From: Echinostoma caproni
Taxonomy: Eukaryota; Platyhelminthes; Trematoda; Plagiorchiida; Echinostomatidae
Direction of reading: 5' to 3'
Assembly: GCA_900618425.1 (NCBI GenBank)
Contig: UZAN01056607.1
Location: 1-12,297 of the forward strand
DNA: 12,297 nucleotides
Every line of letters begins with the position of its first letter. The first letter of the stretch is position 1. The notes beneath the pieces were generated by a model, which searched no databases, was not told the origin of the DNA, and saw only the letters and a list, made by a program, of their open reading frames with translations. Both the position numbers and the translations under genes were made by a program. Below, one piece after another: positions 1 through 8,200 of the stretch.

Positions 1-240
1 ACAAACAAAAAATAATTCCACATTGCGTCGGTCGTCGGGCAGGATAACCAGGGTCGCGCTGCCCATTGCATCGGGCGGGGTGGGTAATGATAGAGGGGGG
101 GGGGTACTGCTCATATATTCCAACCTTTCTTTGACTCTTTGTCTTCCGTTCCCAACCCTCTCCCTTTACATCTTCTTCCAACCCGTAACATTCCCTCAGA
201 CAACTTGTTCGTCGCTTGCAAAAGTTCGGCTCTAAGTAGC
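1..240. other. Unassigned left edge
   Basis: No gene is supported here. There is a G-run near 95-105 and a pyrimidine-rich stretch around 120-190. Short open frames overlap but share no recognisable protein similarity. The right part may already belong to the 5' region of the retroelement that becomes recognisable from about 260. Confidence 0.4.
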
Positions 241-338
241 CCGGTAAGTGATTTTCGACAAAATAGGTTGCAGATTCTAAAGCCTCGTCAAATACTGAAT
301 CTGGGGACCTCCAGCGTGAGGTAGGTCAACAAGCTTGT

Positions 339-533
339 TTGGTTCGTACAATGGACTCTTTGGGGATTGGTGTCTGCTGCGTATCGGAGACTCGAATCCA
401 GGATCCTAGTACTATATGCCACTTAAGTGAACCTAGGTTCTCTTGGAGGTTCTTCCTCTGCGCGTCAGGTGATGACGAAGTCCGTTCAGTAGGCCAGCGC
501 GGAGTAAGTATTGCACTCAGTAACAGGGCTTAA
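339..533 (+). pseudogene. Endonuclease-domain remnant of retrotransposon copy 1
   Basis: The frame contains SLGIGVCCVSETRIQDPST, typical of the first strand and the catalytic Glu region of the exonuclease/endonuclease/phosphatase fold in RTE elements (the E of SETR is the metal-binding residue). It continues to GQRGVSIALSNRA, which in intact relatives lies further along the same domain, and then stops. The rest of the endonuclease and the linker are absent, so this piece cannot be active. Confidence 0.75.
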
Positions 534-563
534 CATCTGGTTACACGAGCGTATTTCCTCATC

Positions 564-944
564 TTGAAGCGAATCACTGATTGTTCCATTTTTAAGACGG
601 GATCTTGCAACGACTGCGCAAACCCAATGGTCACCAAGTTACTAGCATCCATCATACTTCAACGTCTGACACCGTTTAGGGAGACAAATATCCGCGAACA
701 ACAAGCAGGATTTCGACCAGGCCGCGGCTGTATCGATCAAATCTTCACTGTGAATCAAGTCCTCGAACTACGCCATACGCACCGTCGACCACTGGTTGTC
801 GTGTTCCTTGATCTAAAAGGAGCCTTCGACTCAGTTGACCGCGAATCCCTTATGCGTTCGCTCCTTCGCGAAGGAATGCCGCAGAAGTATGTGAACATAC
901 TGAGGTCACTCTACCTGCTTACTTATGGTAGCATAAGGGTCTAG
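564..944 (+). pseudogene. Reverse transcriptase fingers/palm remnant, copy 1
   Basis: From about residue 22 the frame reads as RTE reverse transcriptase: MVTKLLASIILQRL, then EQQAGFRPGRGCIDQIF, then VVFLDLKGAFDSVDR, the first palm motif with a catalytic Asp. The first 20 or so residues (CSIFKTGSCNDC) do not fit the family and mark the internal-deletion junction. The frame ends at a stop after LTYGSIRV. Similarity resumes in shifted frames, so this is one stretch of a broken gene. Confidence 0.85.
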
Positions 945-1099
945 GTGAGCTGAGTAGGTCATTCGTAACTAGCAGCGGTGTTCGTCAGTGGTGCACTGTT
1001 TCGTCATTCCTGTTCAATTTCGTCAGAAAAAATACTGCAGAACACACTAAGTGGTCTCCAAAATGTAGGTATTAAATGGGCAAATGGAGAAAAGCTGTG

Positions 1100-1932
1100 A
1101 TTTGTAGTACGCTGACGACATCGTCTCTTTGTTTGAATCTATGAATGACGCACAAAGAGCACTTGACAGATTAACAAGTTCTGTTGCTCCGTTCGGCATG
1201 TGCTTTGCACCTTCAAAGTGCAAAGTGATGCTGCAAGACTGAGTGTCTCCGAGTTCTGCTCTGAAACTAGACGGTCAAGAATTCGCTGAAGTTGACTGCT
1301 TTTCTTACTTGGGTAGCTGCGTGACCAACGACGGTAACGCATCAATGGAGATAACTGTCCGCATTTACAAGGCTCGAGCGGGACTGAAACACCTGTGGCG
1401 GAGGCGTGATGTTTCATTGAAGTTAAAAAGTCGCGTATACTGCGCCACTGTACGATTAGTTCTGCTTTAGAGTTGTAATACCTCAAATTTGCAGGTGGAA
1501 GACATTCGTCGCCTAGTGGTCGTCGACAATCGATGCTTATATTGTCTGGCCCAAGTGGGATGGAGTGAGCGGGTTAGTAACTTAGAGGTAAGTCGTCGGC
1601 TATTTGGAAATGCATCGACCAAGAACTCGCTATCGCATCGAATTCAGCGCAATAAGCTCCGTTGGTTAGGACACGTCTTGCATATGTCCGACGGTCGCCT
1701 ACCGCAGCGCGCCTTATTCGCAGTGGCTGTTTCATCCTGGAGGAAGCCACATGGAGGCCAGCAGATGACGTGGAGACGAGGAATGAAGAAATGCACAAAG
1801 TGCTTGAATACAATATTTGTCTCTCGTCTTCCGGGTTGCAGTTCAAAAGACTCTGAAACCATATGCTTGGAGACACTGAAGGTGTCACTTGCTAAAGTGG
1901 GCGACCGCGGTTACCTAAAACTCTGCGTCTAA
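1100..1932 (+). pseudogene. Reverse transcriptase palm and C-terminal domain remnant, copy 1
   Basis: The YADDIVSLFES motif at about 1108-1140 is the catalytic box. It is followed in the same frame by PFGMCFAPSKCKVMLQD, a TGA where Trp is expected, and then LKLDGQEFAEVDCFSYLGS. After a further stop near 1468 the C-terminal portion resumes (VEDIRRLVVVDNRCLYCLA, HRIQRNKLRWLGHVLHMSD, then a GGQQMTWRRGMK segment). It ends near WLETLKVSLAKVG-like text at about 1905. The remaining residues to the stop read into the inverted neighbour and are not native. Confidence 0.8.
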
Positions 1933-2231
1933 CCTCAGCATTGTTCGTCCGGCTGTCCCACCAGATTCGTGCAATGCTGCATAGACAGCGGTGTTCAAAC
2001 ACCGACAGTCTATCTTTGTCCTGTTTTCTTAATGGCCAAGCAGAACTGACCGAACTGCCGCGGCATACACTCGATCCTTCACAGATAATCGGATGTCGCG
2101 ACGGCGCCACAGATGTCACAAGTTGGCAAATGCCAACCGAGCCTTCTGTATACGAGGTGACACTTAATCCGTGATGCATCTACCGGATGAGATGTAGCTG
2201 CCCAGATAAAAAAGCTTATCCACTTGATCCA

Positions 2232-2525
2232 TTACTTCCCAGTTAGAGCGAGTCCGGGTGCTGGACCAACCCAGTTTTGTAGTAATATTTTACACTTTGA
2301 AGGTGCAAAACGCATACCGAACATGGCTACGCTGACACTCAAGCTATCCAGAAAAGCTTGCAACTTACCTGGATCTTCACTTAGTAGCACAATGTCGTCT
2401 ACGTATTCTAGATCCGACAGTCTGCCACCTGGGAGTAAATCGATGCCACTATCCTCGTACGAGGATATGGCTGTTTCCATAATCATATCTAAAACAAAGT
2501 TAAATAGAAAACGAGAGAGAGGGCA
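2232..2525 (-). pseudogene. Reverse transcriptase catalytic-palm remnant, copy 2
   Basis: On the minus strand the segment opens with QGCPLSRFLFNF (about 2525-2490). It continues through METAISSYEDSGIDLLPGGR and LEYVDDIVLLSEDPGKLQAF to FAPSKCKILLQNWVGPAPG. The YVDD box carries the two metal-binding Asp residues. The Trp in LQNW is the residue replaced by a stop in copy 1. The end of this stretch, near 2232, is a break, with the C-terminal domain resuming in another frame. Confidence 0.8.
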
Positions 2526-2652
2526 ACCCTGACAAACGCCACTTTCTGTGGTGAACTCGGACGAAAAAGTGCCGTAAGCTCGGGCTCGATTTCGGCTATT
2601 AGTATTGAAATAAACTTCTCAGACACCCTTCAGGGAAAGGCAGCACCAAAGT

Positions 2653-2890
2653 TTAGCGATCGACTGAGTCGAAAGCCGTTTTCAGGTCGAGGAAGATAGA
2701 GATGGTGGGCCTACGAAAAGAATGTCGAGGCTCCAGAGTTTGACGAAGAGTGAAGATGTGGTCGATACAACCTCGACCGAGTCTAAAACCAGCCCGGTTC
2801 TCACGCGTGCACCGTTCACGTGCGGCAGACAATCGACGGGGTATGATCACAGCGAGAAGTTTAGAAATGATGTTGATTAAACTAATTCCT
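2653..2890 (-). pseudogene. Reverse transcriptase fingers remnant, copy 2
   Basis: The minus-strand frame gives GISLINIISKLLA-like text (about 2888-2850), then IIPRRLSAARERCTRENRAG, FRLGRGCIDHIFTLRQTLE and FLDLKTAFDSVDR. These are the RTE fingers-to-palm motifs and match copy 1 position for position (AGFRxGRGCIDxIF, FLDLKxAFDSVDR). The frame is lost beyond DSVDR at about 2653 and resumes at the catalytic palm. Confidence 0.8.
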
Positions 2891-3385
2891 CTGGTTTTAA
2901 CCGGAGGACCTATCGCGTTTCTTGTAAATCGGTATGATTACCGATTCACACCATTCAGCTGGAACCTCTTCTCTCCCACACTGAGCCCAGGAGTTTTGTT
3001 AACTCCAAACCAAGGTTAAACTTCCATCGTTAAAAGCCAATGGGGACAGTCCGTTTGGGCCGGGAGCCTTATACCTTTTGAGATAACCTATTTCCCGGGT
3101 AACCTCCACTTCAGATGGAGAACTGATGTCAACTAGCAGTATTCGCCCAGTCAAGGTGGAGAGTGAAAGATGAGATGTCGCTAGGGGGCAGTTGAACTGA
3201 GCCTTGAGGTGTTCAGCCCATCAATCAAGAGAGCGTTTCTGATCGTGAATCAATGTGCTATCAGACTCCTTAATTACTTCACTAACACCGGCTTTCCTGG
3301 GGCCCGTATTCCTAATTAGACGGAAAAGATTGCAACTGTTACTGATAGCCGCAGCCTTCTCCATCTCTCTACACTTCTCTACGCA

Positions 3386-3667
3386 TCACTTTTCGCGGTC
3401 ATTCCTCAGACTGTTGATGAGCTGGCGTTTAAGGGATTTGCGCGCTGCGTCATATGTGGCATCTGGAGGTAGGGTTTTGCGGGCGTCCATCAGGGCAGCC
3501 AAGGTCGAGGAGATCCAACGTTTGTGTTTTGAATGTGCGCCAGGGTCGGACGTTGTTTTTATCGATATCTGGATAGCTTCCATGATTTGCTTCCAATGTT
3601 TGTTGAGTCCTTGGACTGGTGGTTGAACTGACAGGCGATCGAAGAGCTCCGTTTCGAAGGCAGCCAT
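3386..3667 (-). pseudogene. Retrotransposon linker domain remnant, copy 2
   Basis: This frame holds the segment between endonuclease and reverse transcriptase found in RTE-type polyproteins: FETELFDRLS, a central KHWKQIMEAIQISIKTTSD, then HKRWISSTLAALMDARKTL and LINSLRNDREK. It is basic and probably helical, with no catalytic residues of its own. A TGA follows directly where a Trp is usual. Beyond it the same frame continues in readable family text to about 3020. Confidence 0.75.
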
Positions 3668-3789
3668 CGTGGACTCTGTATCGTGGGTATCCGTTGTCGG
3701 TGGCTTCTCTGCCGTTGTTTGCCAGGTGTAAGGAGAAATTAGCTTGTAACAAGGCGTGGTCTGTATCCACAGCCTACCACAAGAACCTG

Positions 3790-4170
3790 AGGTACTCGAA
3801 GTGTTCGATTCCTAAACCCATTAGTCATCCCTAATTAGAGCTGAACTGTTACATCGAGCTCCCGCGTACAACTCGGGACCATTTATGGTGTCATTTCTGC
3901 ATCCAACCTCTGAGAGGTGATCTCGGAAAGTGTGGTTCGCTCCAGGACTATGGTCTCTAGGTCCAGGGCATTTCGCTGTGGCATTTTTGTGTGGTGAATA
4001 GCAGACAGGGTAAACCCCACAGTTATGAGGACCTGCTGTTCAGCGATGAAAACCGGTAGCCTGAACCCCGGGACCTGGAGTGACGAACCACATTAGTCCT
4101 CTAGGTTAAGCCTGGTATTGAAAGGGACGAGGAATGTCTACCACCAAAGTGGGGTGTCGGCGGCGTGGCT
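3790..4170. other. Probable 5' flank of retrotransposon copy 2
   Basis: No reading frame of note is present. The sequence is unlike the AT-rich DNA to its right and lies between the tRNA-like head at 4170-4240 and the recognisable copy 2 coding remnant. It may be the untranslated 5' part of the element or of a separate short repeat. The catalytic endonuclease motifs expected here could not be found. Confidence 0.35.
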
Positions 4171-4172
4171 CG

Positions 4173-4240
4173 TACCTCAAACAGTGGGGTCCAAAGCAAG
4201 GTGGTGACAGTGATTAAACCACTGCGCCACCACCACCCAA
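4173..4240 (-). repeat. tRNA-like pol III head (SINE-like or element 5' end)
   Basis: On the minus strand the sequence begins GGTGGTGGCGCAGTGG. TGGCGCAGTGG at 4229-4219 fits the tRNA gene A box. About 36 nt downstream (4183-4173) the sequence GTTTGAGGT partly resembles a B box (GTTCGA core), but is degraded. This is the layout of a tRNA-derived SINE, or of a retroelement with a tRNA-like head. No cloverleaf could be drawn, so it is not a tRNA gene. Confidence 0.45.
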
Positions 4241-4259
4241 ATGTTGGTGGTCTAGGTAC

Positions 4260-4800
4260 AAGTCTAGCTATGAGGTTAGCGTTATGATAAAGCAGGTTAC
4301 AATTTGGTCAGTTTGTATTTTTATAACATAAAGGTTCTAAGGTTTGTCATAAATCCAACCGTCAAGTCGCTCGCGTTTTCTGCCATTGGCCTCGGCTTTT
4401 CCACATAATCCATCAATTGAAATACCGTAGAAAACTAAAAGCTGAGAATGCCAGGTTTATTCAACGAACTGTTTGAGAAGGGCTGAAAACGGAAACAATA
4501 TAATACAATACAAATGTAAACGATTTTACATAACAAAACAACTCGATTTTCCTCGTTTTTGCATGTGTTCCGTTTATACTTTATAAATTGGTATCAGAAC
4601 TTCTTTGGGGGAATTCCTGCTTATTCGACCGTGCAATCTTGACTCCAGTTTGAAACTGGAATCTGATGTTAAACTTTATTCGGGGCTGTCGGTTTCCTCT
4701 CAACCAAACTGACAGTGATCTACATGGCATAGATGCTTCCAAAACGTTTGTGCACAGTGGCACATCATTACTGATTACTGTTTACACTGTTCCTGTTTTA
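4260..4800. other. AT-rich intergenic stretch
   Basis: There is no convincing coding sequence. A hydrophobic open frame at 4666-4914 has no recognisable similarity and overlaps a strong splice-acceptor signal. A TATA-like TTTATACTTTATAA occurs near 4571-4584 but cannot be tied to a transcript start. Confidence 0.4.
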
Positions 4801-4808
4801 TTTCGCAG
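4790..4808 (+). promoter_or_regulatory. Candidate 5' UTR splice or trans-splice acceptor
   Basis: A pyrimidine-rich run ends in TTTTATTTCGCAG at 4808, about 150 nt before the ATG of the secreted-protein gene. Trematodes add a spliced leader to a fraction of their mRNAs at such acceptors. Here it could equally be the border of an upstream 5' UTR exon. A signal only. Confidence 0.4.
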
Positions 4809-4957
4809 ATCTGGAAGCATTCTGATCCGGTTACTGGCCTGCATCTTTTCAGCAACATGTTTGTTGATTTGCACTGTGTGGATCATTCAATCAGCTCAGG
4901 GTATTAATCTCTGACTGTGGTTGTTTCATACCATCCACGAAGTCCCAGACAAGCGTC

Positions 4958-5277
4958 ATGATTTGCTCGAGGCATTTGTTCTGTTTGGTCATCATTGCCA
5001 GTTATGCCACCACGACGATTTTGAGTCAGGACACGACCACTACGACCAGTTGTTTCAGTTCAGACGACAAAGTCAAGTGGAATCGGACATTCAATTTTAA
5101 CAATCGATCATTGGTACTCAAATTAGCTGTGACCGACGAACCGGCTCATCGGATTGTAAACTATCTGTTCCAATTGCTTGCCTATGAACGCTTGGGATAT
5201 AAAAACATTGAGTTTGTAAAATTAGAAACTGAATCCATTCGAGAGACAATCAATCATGTTCGATGTCAAGACGAAAG
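4958..5277 (+). CDS. Exon 1: signal peptide and N-terminal lobe start
   Basis: ATG at 4958 opens a hydrophobic leader (about residues 1-23, MICSRHLFCLVIIASYA and on). Then come DTTTTTSC, two N-glycosylation motifs (NRT, NRS), and the motif-bearing stretch from LVLKLAVTDEPAHR to EFVKLE. The frame stops at TAG 5279, but AAAG|GTAGGT at 5277/5278 is a good donor and leaves two codon bases. Those join the C that opens exon 2 to make Ser 107. Confidence 0.75.
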
Positions 5278-8200
5278 GTAGGTTTCGCGTAATTTGCCCT
5301 CGTGTATTTTCTCTCCAAGCTTTTACGAACAAGTTATCTGGTTATTGCCCCACTAAATAAACGTGGGATGGTGGGAGGGGGGGGGTGCCATGGCAGTGTA
5401 TTGTGCTCTGTGAAGTTCAGAAGCGGAAGCACCTTGGAATTGTAAAGTGGCACACAAAGCTCCACACAGTAGGTATGATTAGTGTACACCCCCCATTGCG
5501 GATCAAACTTTACGCAAATCAGCCTATTTCGGTGGAGGCAGCTCTGTTATCAGCCACTTCAAACGTCCATGTAGTGCATTATCACTTTTAGCAGATATGG
5601 AGGTCTAAATTTTTCGGGTATGTATCATCCCAATTAGTGTGAAGTAGTAAAACGAAAACTGATAAATCGGCTTATAAATTGAAAAAAAGTCACCACTTAA
5701 TCGCAGGAAACTCGTTCTACAGAAAACAATATGAACCCAATTATTTTGAGGCGATATAATCGGGAGACAGACCAAAGAAACATGTAGGGCCTACCCATTT
5801 CGTTTATTTTGCTTCAAAAAAAAACGATTGGTGATTTTAGATGAATAGAAAAAGGCATAAAGTGTTCCGTGATGGAGTGATTGAATGAATGCCATTCGAG
5901 TGGCGTCTTCTAAGTTTGGCTAATATCTCACGCCCTCGTCTTGCCTCCGAGAGTCGTTAGCGAACCGGAGGCGCCGATTGCAAATTCCTCTCACTTTAGC
6001 TTGATTAACCTAACGGTATTTCGCCCATGAGCAAGTTGATTCATTAATTTTGTATGAAATTTATTCTATCGTGATTTGTTTAGCATACAGTCTGGACTCC
6101 GGTATAAATACTTGAAACATACTGTACAGGCGAAATTGAAGTAGTAAGTCCCGGTGAATAAAGACCGAGTAAGTTGGGCTAGTGGATATAATTTGCACAT
6201 CAAAAAGTGGTAAGAAGAATTGCAAATTCGTGGAATTCCGTCAGCCGAGATGAGAGACCAAGCACATAATTGCAATAGTGAGGACAAATCGGAGCGCTAA
6301 CCCAATACTGATCGTCTCTAGATAGAAAACAATAGAAAGCTGGAAAAGTACGATAACAATAGTGATGGAGTTCGAACATATGTGCTTTGCACCTTCAAAT
6401 TACAAAGTGATACCACAAGATTGGGTGTCGCCTGATCTCACTTTGAAACTAAATGGCATAGTGAATTGCTTTTCCTACGTAGGTAGTTGTGTGACCAATG
6501 CCGATAGCGCATCAAAAGAGATAGCTTCCCGCATTACCAAGACTCAACCAGCGTACGCAGGACTGAAACATCTTTGGTATAGATGCGACGTTGCACTGAA
6601 GTTGAAGTATCGTGTATATTGTGCCACCGTTGTTTCAGTTCTGCTTTATGGTTATGAGACCTTGAATTTGCGAGTAGAAGATATCCATCCACTAGAAGTT
6701 TTCGATTATCGGCGTTTACGTAGTGTGTACTGTGTTGACCATAGAGGTTCACTTTCTTTCCCCTCCCTCAAAATCGCTCCAATCCCTTACACATTACAAC
6801 TAATCCTGCATGCATTTCGAGCTTAGCAGCGATTAGTGTAGTTCACTTCACGATAATGATGCTGATGACTGGGGGAATAGCGATTTGTTATGGTGGGGGA
6901 ATATGCGTTGAAGAACAACTCCTGAAGCTATGGAGCGTATGCCGAGAAAAAAAATCAAATTGCGTTAAACTTAGCTCGAAGTCTTGGATATATCAACATT
7001 TGCTCAGTTAGTTCGTACTCATTGCCAGTAAATCACCCAAACTGCTCACTGGAATCTGAATGGAATCGCTTTTCGCATCTACTGACGACTCTCTCTCTCT
7101 TTATAAACTTGAAATCCATAAACGTGTCTTTGTTTTCTATGTTCCACTCTATTTCTCCATTTCACTCTGACCCGTTGTATGTCCCGCTCATCCATAGCTG
7201 TACCCAGTTGCCGGCGGTCCATTTGAATCTGTTGCTTTGGCTTCCAATCGGTGTGGATGTGAACTACTGGGTACCTCCGTCTGCGGTGACAGATCATGGA
7301 CCACTGGGACCAACTCGTCAGTGGGAATTATTGGCCAATCCGATTCACGTAAGCCGTATTGAGAGCTGACAGAAAAAAAACATCAGACGTACATCCCTCA
7401 TCTTCCACCCNCACACACGCCCGTAGATTGTCTTTGTACTGAATCTTCTATTTTACCTGTTTGGCTCACAGTTAGGGCCTGCTGGTCCGTATGGCAAAGA
7501 AATGCGAGTGGAAAAAAGGAGAAACCATTTGGTTTTCCTATTCAGATTATGTTTCACAACCAAATCAGAACAACTCACACGAATCGTTATTTTGTAACTG
7601 AAACAACAAGAAAACATACATGTTCAGACCAATGATATATATTTGTACGGGCACTGTCCGTTTCAACCTTGGAAAACGATATTATTTTGATAGTATTCGA
7701 ATTTTCTTTTCATTTTTACTTCCCCTTTTGTTGAATACATTGAATAATACAATTTTTAGGAAGAGGGAACCGGTCAATAGACAGTGGGGACAATCAGGCG
7801 TTGTTGGTGAAATTCGAACACACGTCCATCCTCCGGGGTGATAATTAGCTGACGTCAACCCNNCCTCCCCCCCCCCCGCCCTGGGTCACCACATTGCTCC
7901 CGCGGTATTCAAAATTGATAATACTTTACCAAACAGAACCAATAGCACCCGTGTACTCACCAGGCCGTAGGTGAAAGACAGACGAGGATACAGTCTTCAA
8001 CAAAGAATACACCACTGTCTATTTGCTGTGACAGTCGTGACAGACGGTGTGGTCGAAATCGCTGACAAGCAAATGACCAATCTATGCATGACAAAAGATT
8101 CCGAATACATTGTGTACACGACGAGTACGAGGTGCAGATGACCGGGGCAAGGAAAGCGTGAACTGTAATCTCGTATTGTGAATATGATTTAGTGATTGTA

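Larger units (their letters stand above)
240..1912 (+). mobile_element. RTE-like non-LTR retrotransposon, copy 1, decayed
   Basis: This is a degenerate copy of an RTE-clade-like LINE, which normally encodes an apurinic-type endonuclease followed by reverse transcriptase. In order one sees a piece reading LNLGTSSVR (about 290), the endonuclease start with SLGIGVCCVSETRIQD (about 355-405), an abrupt jump at about 533-620, then reverse transcriptase with AGFRPGRGCIDQIF and FLDLKGAFDSVDR. A YADD catalytic box follows at 1108-1119, and then the C-terminal domain with SYLGSCVTNDG and LRWLGHVL. Stops and frame changes occur throughout: a TAG just before YADD, and a TGA near 1240 where copies 2 and 3 have Trp. 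The linker between endonuclease and reverse transcriptase is missing. The 3' end is replaced at about 1910 by the inverted copy 2. The clade is inferred from motif wording; SR2-like trematode RTE is my best guess. Confidence 0.85.
1908..3790 (-). mobile_element. RTE-like non-LTR retrotransposon, copy 2, inverted and decayed
   Basis: Reading the minus strand from 3790 down, one meets a short endonuclease-end-like piece (DHALLQANFSLHL, about 3750-3700) and the linker with KHWKQIMEAIQ and HKRWISSTLAALMDARK (about 3650-3400). Then come text equivalent to EMEKAAAISNS, GYLKRYKAPGPNGLSPLAF and SVIIPIYKKRDRS, and the reverse transcriptase with AGFRLGRGCIDHIF, FLDLKTAFDSVDR and CPLSRFLFNF. A YVDD box lies at 2395-2406, and VFEHRCLCSIARIWWDSR at about 2020-1960. 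Several TGA codons replace Trp and there are frame changes, so it is inactive. Most of the endonuclease is not recognisable. The 3' end is cut inside the C-terminal domain after RRRVLGN, where copy 1 begins in the opposite direction. Confidence 0.85.

Noticed and set aside
339..3790. A functional host gene encoding reverse transcriptase
   Set aside because: Stops, frame changes, internal deletion and the tail-to-tail join show both copies are dead elements.
4666..4914. 82-codon + frame with hydrophobic segments
   Set aside because: A strong acceptor (4808) interrupts it and no family is recognisable. It is more likely 5' UTR or intergenic sequence.
7862..7878. N-interrupted C-rich runs (also near 7411 and 9134) as G-quadruplex or functional elements
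   Set aside because: These are homopolymer-like tracts with ambiguous bases. Sequencing difficulty explains them, and there is no regular G-run spacing.
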